DNA of 62,654 nt from JAGXIT01 sp964393815 (GTDB lineage Bacteria; Patescibacteriota; Saccharimonadia; Saccharimonadales; UBA4665): positions 1 to 62,654 of the forward strand of contig CAYMUP010000002.1 in NCBI GenBank assembly GCA_964393815.1. The letters are read 5' to 3'. The position numbers were made by a program, and so were the translations under genes. A model generated the notes under the pieces. That model saw only the letters and a program-made list of their open reading frames with translations, had not been told where the DNA came from and ran no database searches. Below are positions 1 through 8,571 of the stretch, in pieces. The stretch's first letter is position 1. The number at the start of each line of letters is the position of its first letter.

Positions 1-55
1 ACCGGCGATCTCCTCCGTGACAGGGAGGCGTGATAGGCCTCTTCACTACGAGCGC
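1..55 (-). tRNA. tRNA-Asp (GTC), 3' part cut off by window edge
   Basis: Read on the minus strand, this has an acceptor 5' half GCGCTCG, a D stem GTG/CAC, an anticodon stem CCTCC/GGAGG and the seven-base loop CTGTCAC with anticodon GTC. The start of the T stem follows and is cut by position 1. The fold up to the cut is regular, so the Asp identity is fairly safe. The T loop and acceptor 3' half lie outside the window. Confidence 0.8.
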
Positions 56-148
56 TCATCAGCTACATCTCGCATGGGCGAGATAAAATCTAACAGGGGT
101 AAGTGTAACAAGCTGAGCGAAAAAAAGCAACTTCTTTAGCGCGGTTGC

Positions 149-1297
149 CTACGGGGTTGGAGTGACAGGGAGTTTTTGAACCGTGATAAAGCGTTGTGCT
201 GGCTGCTTTTTCTCAAGTGGAGCCGTAAAATCTGTGACTGGCTTAAATTTGATCTCAATATGAGCCGCCTTGTACTTACCTCCCTCATCACCAAGTAATT
301 TTACGATCTCAAAAGAGGTTGGCGTCGTAAGCACGTCAGAGACATCCCCGGTCTTCATCCGCTGCAGCTGGCTCACTATAGTCGGGTGGACTGAGGTAGA
401 ACTCACCGTAATTGCCGTGTCGGCGTATTGTCCTCCGTTTGCTTTAGTACCAGCATCGTCAGAGTACTGCGTAGCGAGCGCGGCAAAGTCTCCCCCGCCA
501 CGAATTTGTTTAAGAATATCTGCAGCTTTATCATGTGACTCTTTATCAAGCTTGGCGGCAACTTTTTGAGCTAGTAACTCTTGCTTAACCCGACGCTTCA
601 GGTCGCCGAGTGACCAATTGAAGAACTTTTGTGTAACTGCCGCTAGCTCGCGGTCATCTTCTCCAAGCTGGTTTTGAATACGCAACGCACGCACAGCCGT
701 ATCGACCTCACTACTACTCACCGTGACATCGTTTTCCTTAGCAATTTTTTTGACATACAGCTCATCTATAACCTTTTGAAGCGCCTGAGGTTTGTACGCC
801 TCAAGCTGACCCTTGCCTCGTTCACTCGTAAAATCGACTTTTTGCTGAGTTTCGTAATAGTGCATGTAGCGACGCAGTTCAAAAAGGTAGCTCTCGTACG
901 AGACAAATTTACCGCCTACCTTGGCGACTGGGAAGGGCGCAACCTGCGTTATGCGGTAAGTAAACTCACCCGTGGACTGGAATTTATAGAGGCTAAGCAG
1001 CGTGTAGACCAAAAAAGTAACCAAAGCTACCCCGAGAACGCCAGAGGTTATCTTGACGATCATGTGTTTGGAGTGCTCGAGTGGGTACTTGTACTTACGA
1101 GCACCCTTTAGGACTGTTTCGCGGTGCTCGGCAACTGTTTCGTTCGTAATACGGGGCACGTTTTGCAAGCTAGCTTCAGTTTTTTTCTCTAGTGACTGCT
1201 TACGAAAGCGCTCAGGCACGGGTGGCAGAACCACCTTGGGTTTTGGTAGCTTTACTCTGCCTGCTTTGTCTTTTAGTAAATTAGTGCGCTTGTTCAT
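149..1297 (-). CDS. membrane-anchored parvulin-type peptidyl-prolyl isomerase
   Basis: This 382-residue protein has a basic, Pro-rich cytoplasmic N-terminus and one membrane segment at about residues 80-104. A SurA-like helical region (about 125-250) follows, then a PpiC/parvulin domain (about 256-338) with the typical QYSDDAGTKANGG stretch. By family it should catalyse cis-trans isomerisation of prolyl bonds in proteins outside the membrane, helping exported proteins such as pilins fold. Its start overlaps the end of the upstream PH-domain gene by 17 bp, so the two are probably cotranscribed. The C-terminus ends in a short Pro/Thr tail with no known motif. Substrates cannot be told from the sequence. 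Confidence 0.8.
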   Translation of the reverse strand: MNKRTNLLKDKAGRVKLPKPKVVLPPVPERFRKQSLEKKTEASLQNVPRITNETVAEHRETVLKGARKYKYPLEHSKHMIVKITSGVLGVALVTFLVYTLLSLYKFQSTGEFTYRITQVAPFPVAKVGGKFVSYESYLFELRRYMHYYETQQKVDFTSERGKGQLEAYKPQALQKVIDELYVKKIAKENDVTVSSSEVDTAVRALRIQNQLGEDDRELAAVTQKFFNWSLGDLKRRVKQELLAQKVAAKLDKESHDKAADILKQIRGGGDFAALATQYSDDAGTKANGGQYADTAITVSSTSVHPTIVSQLQRMKTGDVSDVLTTPTSFEIVKLLGDEGGKYKAAHIEIKFKPVTDFTAPLEKKQPAQRFITVQKLPVTPTP

Positions 1298-1877
1298 GCT
1301 CGCCCTCTACCATTCTCCGATTTATATTAACCTCAGGGGTGATACCAAGCTCACGCATGTGCTCGACTATATGACGTTGCACCTTAGCCGGATGGTGTAT
1401 GTGGTGCAGACGCGTGTCACCTATGAATGTTTGCATGATAATTGTACCAAATCCGAGCAGTGTCTGCTCGAGGCCTTTTATTTCGTAGTTGATGGACTGG
1501 ACAAGCCTAAGAGGCACATCGGCAACAGTGCGGTTAAAAAAACCGTCCTGCGTGATCTGTATAAACCGCTGGTTAGTCAAAATAAACACGCTAAAATGCC
1601 AGCTCATCCACGATGGAAACATCAGTAGAGCTGAAATGAGGAGGCTCACCAAAAAGCTGAGGTAGAAAAACCCCATGCTCGGAGGATTATCTGGGTGCAC
1701 ATACGTCATAATGAGCGTGTACAGCGGCCCCACGAGCAACCCAATTGAGCTCCAAATAAGCCCCTTGCGCATAACAATGGGGTGTTTGCGAAACACATAG
1801 AGAACTTCTTCGTCATCAAACTGGTCGTCAAAGTATCTCGGTTTTCCACCTTCGGTTATTTTTGGTTTTTTAGCCAT
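1281..1877 (-). CDS. PH-domain (bPH2-type) membrane protein
   Basis: This protein of about 198 residues has two closely spaced membrane segments (about residues 40-62 and 68-90 from the chosen start). They are followed by the bacterial PH-like signature FILTNQRFIQITQ and a strand-rich C-terminal half. I chose the ATG at 1877, giving MAKKPKITEGG, because the 31 upstream codons read into the neighbouring gene region and do not resemble the family. It overlaps the parvulin gene downstream, which suggests a two-gene unit. Proteins of this family (YdbS/YdbT-like) sit in the membrane with a cytoplasmic PH fold. Their function is mostly unknown. Confidence 0.7.
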   Translation of the reverse strand: MAKKPKITEGGKPRYFDDQFDDEEVLYVFRKHPIVMRKGLIWSSIGLLVGPLYTLIMTYVHPDNPPSMGFFYLSFLVSLLISALLMFPSWMSWHFSVFILTNQRFIQITQDGFFNRTVADVPLRLVQSINYEIKGLEQTLLGFGTIIMQTFIGDTRLHHIHHPAKVQRHIVEHMRELGITPEVNINRRMVEGEHEQAH

Positions 1878-1896
1878 ATGCTTAATTGTATCAGAT

Positions 1897-2691
1897 TTAA
1901 CTACGGTGAATAATCTTCTGTAATTGAGTATGGAGCGCTGGAGCTCCTGCACACACAGTAAAATTCTCATCTACCCTTGAGAGGGGGTTCGTGTAGTTAA
2001 TGTTTGTGCCATCAAAAGCAGTGTACCTACCTCCCGCTTCTTCTATTATCACTTGGGGCGCCACATTGTCCCAAATCTTGGACGTCCGGTTTAAGACTGC
2101 GCCGTACTTCCCCTCTGCTACCATCGCAAAATCGTAGGCGCTATTGCTTGTTCTAAGGTTACGAATCTCCAAAATAATATCTGCCATTACTTTTGTCTCT
2201 GCATGAGTATAGGCGGGGCTTTCTTTGTGACCATCTATGCCATATGCGACAAGTGAATTACTTAATCTTGCTTCCTGGCTAACAAGTAGCCGCTCATCGC
2301 CGCAAAAAGCGCCTTTGGCACGCTCCGCCGTATAGATACGGCCATACATAGGTAGCGCTATGCCACCAGCGACGGGACGGCTACCTTCAAGCAGACCAAT
2401 CATAATACCAAACTGCGGTAATCCAGCAGCAAAATTACTCGTACCATCTATGGGGTCGATAACCCAGGTGCGGTTTGAGTGGTTGTCTACTACGCCTGTT
2501 TCTTCATCAATAACATTGTCGTCAGGAAATAGTTCTTTAACTTTGCCGACCAAATATCGACCTATCGCCAGGTCAGCCTCTGTTAATACCTGGTTATTAT
2601 CCCCTGGCTTAACCGAGCTTTTTACATTGCCAAACGAAGTTTTTGCAATCTTCGCCGCATGTTCGAGCAGAATTCTTATCTGTTCCTGCAT
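1897..2691 (-). CDS. inositol monophosphatase-family phosphatase
   Basis: At 264 residues this is the normal family length. The metal-binding and catalytic motifs are present: IDEE at about residue 61, the signature WVIDPIDGTSNF at about residues 75-86, and WDNVAPQVIIEEAGG near residue 207. Enzymes of this Mg-dependent family hydrolyse inositol phosphates, 3'-phosphoadenosine 5'-phosphate (CysQ type) or sugar bisphosphates. The sequence alone does not separate these. Sulfate activation genes are not seen nearby, so a CysQ role has no local support. It lies between tRNA-Arg and the PH-domain gene, all on the same strand. Confidence 0.85.
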   Translation of the reverse strand: MQEQIRILLEHAAKIAKTSFGNVKSSVKPGDNNQVLTEADLAIGRYLVGKVKELFPDDNVIDEETGVVDNHSNRTWVIDPIDGTSNFAAGLPQFGIMIGLLEGSRPVAGGIALPMYGRIYTAERAKGAFCGDERLLVSQEARLSNSLVAYGIDGHKESPAYTHAETKVMADIILEIRNLRTSNSAYDFAMVAEGKYGAVLNRTSKIWDNVAPQVIIEEAGGRYTAFDGTNINYTNPLSRVDENFTVCAGAPALHTQLQKIIHRS

Positions 2692-2722
2692 AGACCTTCC
2701 CCAAGTATCATCTAGTTGACTA

Positions 2723-2797
2723 TGGTATCCCGGACTGGAATCGAACCAATATCTGCTCCTTAGGACGGAGTTATTCTATCCGTTGAACTACCGGGAC
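2723..2797 (-). tRNA. tRNA-Arg (CCT) with encoded CCA
   Basis: On the minus strand this folds as a tRNA: acceptor GTCCCGG pairs with CCGGGAT, the T loop is TTCGATT, and the anticodon loop GTCCTAA carries anticodon CCT. The 3' CCA is encoded in the DNA (2723-2725). The first anticodon-stem pair is an A-C mismatch. Confidence 0.9.
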
Positions 2798-2843
2798 TTA
2801 TGATGGGCTTAGGGTGTATAAGCCCATGGCTACAAAAGAACGA

Positions 2844-3350
2844 CTATTTCTTTTTGGGCTGAGTAAACAGCTCGTGAACCATCTGGTATGATTGCAGTTC
2901 GCTTTCCGCAAACCAGTGGTCAATCTCTTTTTCTGCCTCTTCAGTCGTGGCAGACGCATGAACAATATTCGACACGCCAACGCCCGCAGCCGAGGCTTGC
3001 CCGTATGTCACGTGTGCATAATCTCCACGTATCGTACCAGGCGCCGCAGTTTTGGGCTGAGTGTCACCAACCATTTTACGGACAAATTCGACCGCTTCAA
3101 CTCCCTCTAGTACCATCGCAATGACAGGGCCTTGGAGCATAGTACTGAGCTGGGTTTCAAAAATCTCATCCCCTTTGCGGGTTTTGAGGGTGCCTATTCC
3201 TTCGTAGTGGTCAAAGTAGTGCTGGTAGTCCGGATTGAGCATTTTCATGCCGATAATCTTGAAGCCGGCGCGCTCAAAACGAGTCATTACCTCTCCAACA
3301 ATCCCTCGCATCACTGCGTCTGGTTTAAAAACAACTAGTGTTCGTTCCAT
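2844..3350 (-). CDS. ndk: nucleoside diphosphate kinase
   Basis: This enzyme transfers the terminal phosphate of ATP to NDPs through a phosphohistidine, which keeps the NTP pools balanced. The start MERTLVVFKPDAV is the family signature. The active-site region reads NIVHAS, where His is the phospho-acceptor and the usual following Asp is missing (NxxHGSD in most members). The protein has 168 residues, about 20 more than typical, with extra sequence just before the active-site loop (HVTYGQASAAGVGVS). It diverges from xerC across an 85-bp intergenic region. In an organism poor in nucleotide synthesis it probably serves salvage, which is inference. Confidence 0.93.
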   Translation of the reverse strand: MERTLVVFKPDAVMRGIVGEVMTRFERAGFKIIGMKMLNPDYQHYFDHYEGIGTLKTRKGDEIFETQLSTMLQGPVIAMVLEGVEAVEFVRKMVGDTQPKTAAPGTIRGDYAHVTYGQASAAGVGVSNIVHASATTEEAEKEIDHWFAESELQSYQMVHELFTQPKKK

Positions 3351-3400
3351 TTGGTTCCTTTCGTATTTCTAGTAGCCATTCTAACAGATGTCCTAAGGAG

Positions 3401-3427
3401 TTGTCACGCTTGAAGCTGTAGTATACT
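3401..3427 (+). promoter_or_regulatory. promoter of xerC-like gene, leaderless layout
   Basis: The -35 TTGTCA (3401-3406) and -10 TATACT (3422-3427) are separated by 15 bp. Only 8 nt lie between the -10 box and the ATG at 3436, so the mRNA probably begins at or next to the start codon. No Shine-Dalgarno sequence is present. Confidence 0.6.
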
Positions 3428-3435
3428 GGTTATGC

Positions 3436-4344
3436 ATGAAGTTTAGTAAAGCCAAGACAGATTTTTTAGAGTATCTAGAGATTGAGCAGAACCGCTCCCA
3501 GAGGACTATTGCTAACTACGATCATTACCTGACTCGTCTAGCAGATTACGGCGGCGACATCACTGTTGCCGATATAGACCAAGAGTTGGTGCGCAAGTGG
3601 CGCCTATGGCTCAACCGCCTAGGAACAAATGTAAACGATGAGCTACAAAAAACGACACTCAACTACCACCTGATTGCCTTGCGCAGCTTTCTCAAATTTT
3701 GCAACAAACGTGGTATGGGATGCATGGCGCCCGACAAAATAGAGCTTGCTCGCACCGTGCGCCCTCAAGTAACATTCCTGAACGAGGATGAACTAACCCG
3801 TATGTTTGATCAGCCTGACATAAGCTCAGAGGCTGGGCTACGCGACCGAGCAATTTTAGAGCTACTTTTTAGTTCGGGCCTGCGTGTATCGGAGTTAGTT
3901 GGCCTCGACCGCGAACACATAAACTTAAAAAGACGAGAGTTTATGGTACGCGGTAAGGGCCAAAAGGATCGCCCTATTTTTATAAGCCCCGATGCGGCCG
4001 AATGGGTTGGAAAGTACTTAGACATGCGTGCCGATACCACCAAGCCGCTTTTTATCCGCTACGGTGGCCGTAAAACGGTAGACCGCAGCGGTAACTATCA
4101 CCGGCTGACTGCACGGAGCGTCCAGCGGCTGGTTGCAAACTACGCACTGTTAGCTGGCATCACCAAGCATGTCAGCCCACACACGCTTCGCCACTCCTTT
4201 GCTACGAACCTACTTATGAATGGTGCCGATCTGCGATCTGTGCAGGCCATGCTCGGTCATAGCAACATATCAACCACACAGATTTACACGCACGTCACCG
4301 ACCCACACCTAAAAGCCGTCCACGAAAAATTCCATCATAAATAG
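3436..4344 (+). CDS. tyrosine recombinase XerC/XerD-like
   Basis: This 302-residue site-specific recombinase has an N-terminal SAM-like DNA-binding domain (1-95) and a C-terminal catalytic domain. The catalytic residues are visible: Arg150 (SSGLR), Lys near 174 (GKGQKDR), His249 and Arg252 (HTLRH), His275 (LGHS) and the nucleophile Tyr284 (QIYTHV). Length and order match chromosomal Xer proteins, which resolve chromosome dimers at dif. CPR genomes often carry a single Xer. No phage or integron genes flank it, so a housekeeping role is likelier than a mobile-element integrase. It converges on the pilX-like gene with 17 bp between the stop codons. Confidence 0.9.
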   Translation: MKFSKAKTDFLEYLEIEQNRSQRTIANYDHYLTRLADYGGDITVADIDQELVRKWRLWLNRLGTNVNDELQKTTLNYHLIALRSFLKFCNKRGMGCMAPDKIELARTVRPQVTFLNEDELTRMFDQPDISSEAGLRDRAILELLFSSGLRVSELVGLDREHINLKRREFMVRGKGQKDRPIFISPDAAEWVGKYLDMRADTTKPLFIRYGGRKTVDRSGNYHRLTARSVQRLVANYALLAGITKHVSPHTLRHSFATNLLMNGADLRSVQAMLGHSNISTTQIYTHVTDPHLKAVHEKFHHK

Positions 4345-4361
4345 ATCTCTAAACAACCAAC

Positions 4362-5789
4362 CTACGGCATGCGCTTGTACACACCACCGCAGAAGGCATT
4401 TGCATCTGGGCCGTACGGAATTTTTTGGTCCATCAGGGCAGATTTTACCCCTCCTGAAGTAGTGATCGTGAGCTTTATGGTAACGATATAGCATTTCACA
4501 GTTGTACCCGGGTAGGTTTTAGGAAAAGCGTGAGATTCGGTTATGTCCCCGAACAAGCACCATTTATTAACATCAGAGGTTTTGTCTCCCCAGCTCCACG
4601 TACAGCCTGTTACGCTTGATGAGGCATTGTTTGAGGTGTTCGAATATCTACGATTGTAAAAGATACGGTCTCCAACGGCAGGGCCCCCACCCCCCGTAGG
4701 CAGGCACGCCGATCCACAACCTCCAAGCCCAGCATCTGGTATGTCTTCGGAGGGCACGTCTTCACATTCGTTTGCCATATTGGCGTACGTACCATCGACC
4801 CCAGTTATAAACCGCTTACAAACTGACCCGTCAGAAAAAATAGCTGAAGTTGGCATTGTTAGTTTGGATGTCGAATCTGGGTTAACGCGAACCTGAATTC
4901 GGCGTAAAACATCTTGTGCTTTGCCGGTCGCATCTATCTTTACCTGACCAATAAAGTACGCCGTCGTATCGTCGATGAGTGTGCCAGTGACCTTTAGTGA
5001 GAGGGCTGTTCTATAAATAGTAAGTACTCTCGCGTACACTGTACTAACGTCAGATGGGGCAAAGCTGATAGTACGTTTACACACCGATTTACCATCAGAC
5101 ACAGTACACTCTGCTCCTGAACTCAGTGTTTGACCATTTAAACCAATCGTCAGTGGCATGGCAGGCGCTACAGCCGCTGGCTGTAAGAAAACACTGTTTG
5201 TCTGGCTATTGAGAGCCTCTGCCGTTCCTCCAGTACCGCGAGTAAGGTCAACTCGTAAGAGTGGTGGGCAGTCATCCGCAGAAGGTGGATAAAGACCTAC
5301 ACCCGTACAGCTCAGTGTTGTATCTTGCTCGGATGTCCACTCAAAGGTGAGAGTACGAATAAACGCAGGCGTCCCGTCTGCTCCAACTGCCTGAATGGGG
5401 ATAACCTTTGGAACCGAAGCATTTACCTCTGAAATCTCTATGCTGTCACTTCGGGGATCAACAAGTAAGCATGTCGTTTTGACTCCACCGGAAAAGTCTA
5501 CCTGAGGATATGCCCCACCCCCACAGTTCTGTTGGGTTGGTATTGACTCTCCATCGTGTTGTTTTTGCTTTATAACCGAGAGGACGCTATTTATGCCTGA
5601 TTCAGCAGCGTAAAAAGCCTGATTGCTTAGCTGGCGATCAAGCGCTTCACGCCGGTTTTGATTGGTCACCTGCACAAAGCCCATGACGATTAGGGTGATG
5701 ACCATCATCATGATGAGTACTACCAAAAAAGAAACCATGCCTCCTTGGTTCGTGCGCTCGGCTTTTCGTGTAACTCTTGCTCTCATCAT
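4362..5789 (-). CDS. PilX-like minor pilin with large C-terminal domain
   Basis: The N-terminus (Gly-Gly-Met-Val followed by a hydrophobic stretch at about residues 17-42) and the AFYAAESGI motif at about 58-66 match the PilX/PulK-type N-terminal helix of type IV pilus minor components. The rest (475 residues in all) is a large secreted domain with paired cysteines. Its C-terminal part (WSWGDKTS... through IPYG) has the look of a PKD-like beta sandwich. It probably sits at the pilus tip or primes assembly. It follows the three prepilin genes but has its own promoter-like sequence upstream. The C-terminal domain's binding partner is unknown. Confidence 0.65.
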   Translation of the reverse strand: MMRARVTRKAERTNQGGMVSFLVVLIMMMVITLIVMGFVQVTNQNRREALDRQLSNQAFYAAESGINSVLSVIKQKQHDGESIPTQQNCGGGAYPQVDFSGGVKTTCLLVDPRSDSIEISEVNASVPKVIPIQAVGADGTPAFIRTLTFEWTSEQDTTLSCTGVGLYPPSADDCPPLLRVDLTRGTGGTAEALNSQTNSVFLQPAAVAPAMPLTIGLNGQTLSSGAECTVSDGKSVCKRTISFAPSDVSTVYARVLTIYRTALSLKVTGTLIDDTTAYFIGQVKIDATGKAQDVLRRIQVRVNPDSTSKLTMPTSAIFSDGSVCKRFITGVDGTYANMANECEDVPSEDIPDAGLGGCGSACLPTGGGGPAVGDRIFYNRRYSNTSNNASSSVTGCTWSWGDKTSDVNKWCLFGDITESHAFPKTYPGTTVKCYIVTIKLTITTSGGVKSALMDQKIPYGPDANAFCGGVYKRMP

Positions 5790-5809
5790 ATCGACGTTAT
5801 GCTTTCTTT

Positions 5810-5837
5810 ATTGTACCTTCCGTGTGCTTGATCACAA
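5810..5837 (-). promoter_or_regulatory. putative promoter of pilX-like gene
   Basis: Minus-strand -35 TTGTGA (5832-5837), 16-bp spacer, and -10 TACAAT (5810-5815), 20 nt before the first ATG. It could let the minor pilin be expressed apart from the upstream prepilin genes. Confidence 0.45.
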
Positions 5838-5840
5838 AAA

Positions 5841-6518
5841 TTAAATCCGTTTCTGAACCGTTGTTTTTAGCTTAGATACTGCACAAAACTCTGTTCCTGC
5901 ACCACTCTTACAGTGGAGTTCGCTACCCGCATCGGTAACCTGACCATCGTTTGTTAGGCCACAGGTAGGACCATTGCAGAGTAGATCGAGATCGCCACTT
6001 GCCACGCCGACACTCACCGTTACAAATCCTTCAACGCTAATCGTGGAGACTTCGAGATAAACGAGACGCATTTTTTGGGGAAGCAGCTGAGTCGTGTCGC
6101 CTAAGGTGTCCCAAACGCCATTAGCGGCGTCACATCCTCCACTAGCAGGGAGCTCGCGCATCGCCAGTCCTGTTGTATTGTTTGGCTCTCCATATACCGT
6201 ACCGAGCTTGTACCTATAGATAAAGCCGCCGGCGCAAAAATACCCCGGGTCACTACCTGTGGGTAATGCTCCTACCTCAAAACTAGCGCTACCAAACTGT
6301 ATTGATCGTGAGATTACATCAGTGATGTTGCGTGCGGTGTCCTGCACGGCAGCCGAGTTAACCCCTTTGTAGTACGCCGCACTAAAACGTATGACGCCAA
6401 ATGTAAGCAAAAGAAAGATTACCGAAAACACCATCGTAGCAATCATCAGCTCCACGACGGTAAATCCGTGGCTATCTCTTGCCAAATCTTCGCTATTACT
6501 GGCTCTTGATGTAATCAT
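5841..6518 (-). CDS. prepilin-like minor pilin (PilW/PilJ type)
   Basis: This 225-residue protein has a class III signal: a short basic leader ending in Gly, then FTVVELMIATMVFSVIFLLL with Glu at position +5 of the mature protein, as needed for prepilin peptidase cleavage and N-methylation. The globular domain has paired cysteines near the C-terminus (LLCNGPTCG and LHCKSGAGTEFC) that could form disulfides. The start overlaps the upstream prepilin stop by 4 bp, showing translational coupling. Position and size fit a PilW/PilJ-like minor pilin. The exact subfamily is not certain. Confidence 0.75.
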   Translation of the reverse strand: MITSRASNSEDLARDSHGFTVVELMIATMVFSVIFLLLTFGVIRFSAAYYKGVNSAAVQDTARNITDVISRSIQFGSASFEVGALPTGSDPGYFCAGGFIYRYKLGTVYGEPNNTTGLAMRELPASGGCDAANGVWDTLGDTTQLLPQKMRLVYLEVSTISVEGFVTVSVGVASGDLDLLCNGPTCGLTNDGQVTDAGSELHCKSGAGTEFCAVSKLKTTVQKRI

Positions 6519-6967
6519 GTCGGTTCCACCACAACTTTATAATAGTTTGTTTCTGTGGCGGTCTGACCACCGAGAGTTTGCCAGGTAACTGAAAGTTCGT
6601 AAGTATCGGTTTTACCGGCTTTTAGGCGAATGCTCTGACGATATTCAGCGCCTCCGCCTGTACTTATCGTGCAGACAGGGTTGCTAGCGGCTACAATCGC
6701 CATTTCATTGAAACAAAACTCTGGAAAAGGAGTTGTTAACGTATTGGCCGCAGAAGCAGCTCGCAAGCGTTCGGTTTGTGTCTCAAGTAATTTTTGGGCC
6801 ATGCTGTGTTCTTGTATGTCCTGCGCGGCCTTACTATTTCGGTTGGTGATTGCAAATGCAGAAGTTAAAACCAGTGAGGCAATCCCCACGGCTATCAAAA
6901 CCTCAACAATAGTATCGCCCCGCTGCCCCATGTTCCTTAGCGACAAGTACCTTTTTATACTCATCAT
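6515..6967 (-). CDS. prepilin-like minor pilin (PilV/GspI type)
   Basis: This is a 150-residue prepilin with the cleavage site before DTIVEVLIAVGIASLVLTSA. The usual Phe+1 is Asp here, while Glu+5 is kept. The remaining domain is short and contains two cysteines that may pair. It overlaps the genes on both sides by 4 bp, so the three prepilins are translated as a coupled block. By size and order it resembles PilV/GspI-type minor pilins that form the initiation complex. Confidence 0.72.
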   Translation of the reverse strand: MMSIKRYLSLRNMGQRGDTIVEVLIAVGIASLVLTSAFAITNRNSKAAQDIQEHSMAQKLLETQTERLRAASAANTLTTPFPEFCFNEMAIVAASNPVCTISTGGGAEYRQSIRLKAGKTDTYELSVTWQTLGGQTATETNYYKVVVEPT

Positions 6968-7749
6968 GTGCAGTTCTCCGTACTAAATATCTGTGACGTG
7001 AGTGAGGTTCCGCCCTCCCCACCAATGGTAACCAGCACAGACTGGCTCGTACTACCTACAAAACAAAGATCTGCCTTTTTTACCTGTATGGGAGCCTGGC
7101 CATTTACAGCATCTACCGGGCCAGCTAGAAAATCACCAAAACTGTGTAGCACTAGCGGCTGCACCGACACCGCATCAGTACCCAAAAGACTTAAATCGTA
7201 GGTGATAGTAAAGACCCCCTCTGTACTCGCTGGCCAGGTTATATCGCCCGTACCGTCTGCGCGAGCGAGCCGAGCAGACACAAAAGTAAAGCCTCGGGGG
7301 AGCCTAACTACCTCTTTGGTTTGCTCGACAACCTTTTTCCCTGAGGTGCCAAATGTTGGATTCTCTCTTGCTCCCGCAATACTATAGGTTGTGTACTGGT
7401 CCGCCTCACCTCCGCCGATAACAAGTGCGGTACCAAGCAGCACGCAGCTGCCGTTAGTGCCCTGTTCAATTCCTACTCCAGGATTGATAATAGGCGTGCC
7501 ACTGATTGCGCTACAGGTGAAATTTCCCTGACTTGCATAGTAACCGCTGCCGATCTTGTTTATTTCAGATTGGAAGCTCTGTCTTAGCTGCCTAGAGCCA
7601 ACAGAGAACTCAGTTTTGGCCTGCCTACCACCCATCGCTATCATAGCGCTTACGAGGAGCGCGCTCGTCACCGCCAAAACAATCAGCGTTTCGACTATGG
7701 TAAAGCCAGCTTTACCCTCACTTAAGCTCACAGAGCCACCCCTTTTCAT
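6964..7749 (-). CDS. prepilin-like minor pilin (FimT/GspH type)
   Basis: This is a 261-residue prepilin. The leader ends in Gly and is followed by FTIVETLIVLAVTSALLVSA with Glu+5. The GspH/FimT-like region after the helix is followed by a beta-rich domain with cysteines near the C-terminus (DLCFVG and the final ENCT). It starts 24 bp after the prepilin peptidase stop, inside the same unit, and overlaps the next prepilin by 4 bp. It is predicted to be inserted in the membrane, processed by the neighbouring peptidase and added to the pilus tip. Confidence 0.75.
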   Translation of the reverse strand: MKRGGSVSLSEGKAGFTIVETLIVLAVTSALLVSAMIAMGGRQAKTEFSVGSRQLRQSFQSEINKIGSGYYASQGNFTCSAISGTPIINPGVGIEQGTNGSCVLLGTALVIGGGEADQYTTYSIAGARENPTFGTSGKKVVEQTKEVVRLPRGFTFVSARLARADGTGDITWPASTEGVFTITYDLSLLGTDAVSVQPLVLHSFGDFLAGPVDAVNGQAPIQVKKADLCFVGSTSQSVLVTIGGEGGTSLTSQIFSTENCT

Positions 7750-7773
7750 ACTCTCAAGTATAGCACAAGCTTT

Positions 7774-8309
7774 TTAGGCAATAAGTAGTTTGTCGAGCCA
7801 GGTTGAAAAAACTTTGTCACCCCATAAAACTACCAGAATAGTCGCCGCTATGAGGAAAGGTCCAAAAGGCACGAGCGTCTTAACGCCGCACTTAGATATA
7901 AGGAGCGGCGGCAAGGTCACGAGCGTACCAATTAATGATGCAAGGAAGATAAGGAGCAAGGCGTTAAGCGGCGAACTGGCTAGCAGGCCGAGTACAAGCG
8001 CTAGCTTGACGTCACCGCCGCCAATCCACGCCCCTTGCGAAATTTGAAAAAGTACCCAAAACAACCCAAAAATGATTGCCGCCGCAAATGCAGCACCCCA
8101 AATGACGTGCAGGTCTTTGAAAAATATAGCTTGAACAGTAACAAATACCGCTGCGAGTCCAACCAGTGGCCAGACTACCCTATCTGGCAGTTCATACCAC
8201 CGTATGTCATACACAGCCAGCGCCATAAAAAACACGAGAAACACGCACCAAAGCGCAAAAAGTAGCCAGTGACCACCGGCAAAATCAAACGGCCACTGCC
8301 AGTACGACA
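7774..8309 (-). CDS. pilD: prepilin peptidase (A24 family), 5' end lost in gap
   Basis: This polytopic membrane aspartyl protease cleaves and N-methylates prepilins. Both active-site motifs are visible: YDIRWYELPD (first catalytic Asp) and GGGDVK (second, GxGD type). The coding frame runs without a stop up to the N gap at 8310 (reading SYWQWPFDF and so on), so the 156-residue piece that begins at a GTG is not the true start. Roughly 180 residues are present. The N-terminal portion, with the zinc-binding methylase region usual in PilD, is missing in the gap. It lies between the major prepilin and the minor pilins. Confidence 0.85.
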
Positions 8310-8409
8310 NNNNNNNNNNNNNNNNNNNNNNNNNNNNNNNNNNNNNNNNNNNNNNNNNNNNNNNNNNNNNNNNNNNNNNNNNNNNNNNNNNNNNNNNNNN
8401 NNNNNNNNN
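8310..8409. other. assembly gap of 100 N
   Basis: Exactly 100 N, a conventional placeholder for a scaffold gap of unknown size. It cuts the major prepilin after about 25 codons and removes the start of the prepilin peptidase. From usual family lengths the real missing sequence is probably several hundred bases. Confidence 0.98.
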
Positions 8410-8486
8410 AGCCCAGCGATAGCCAGTACGATGAGGACTTCGATGATAGTGAAGCCTTTTTTATCTTTTTTGAGTAATTTGTGCAT
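8410..8486 (-). CDS. type IV major prepilin, N-terminal fragment
   Basis: Only the first 25 residues are readable: a short Lys-rich leader ending KKG, then FTIIEVLIVLAIAG with Phe+1 and Glu+5. This is the classic type IV prepilin signal. The gene runs into the N gap, so length and globular domain are unknown. It has a good promoter and an AGGGG ribosome site of its own and is first in the prepilin block, which suggests the major subunit. The frame reading through the N run into the peptidase sequence is an artefact of the placeholder length. Confidence 0.85.
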
Positions 8487-8534
8487 AGTGCAAGTGCCCC
8501 TTTGCTCTACTTATTAGTTAGTACTTATGTTTAA

Positions 8535-8563
8535 AATATACGGCTCTCCTGCGAAAAAAGCAA
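8535..8563 (-). promoter_or_regulatory. promoter of the major prepilin unit
   Basis: Minus-strand -35 TTGCTT (8558-8563), 17-bp spacer, and -10 TATATT (8535-8540). The predicted leader is about 40 nt and contains AGGGG about 10 nt before the ATG. Unlike many promoters here, this one gives a leader with a Shine-Dalgarno sequence. Confidence 0.6.
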
Positions 8564-8571
8564 CTGTTTTG

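Noticed and set aside
3436..4344. Phage or integron integrase
   Set aside because: Length and domain plan are those of chromosomal Xer, and no phage genes, attC sites or tRNA junction duplications are nearby.
8175..8486. 103-residue ORF reading through the N run
   Set aside because: It joins the prepilin start to out-of-frame peptidase sequence only because the placeholder is 100 bases long. The peptidase frame across 8244-8309 is a different one.
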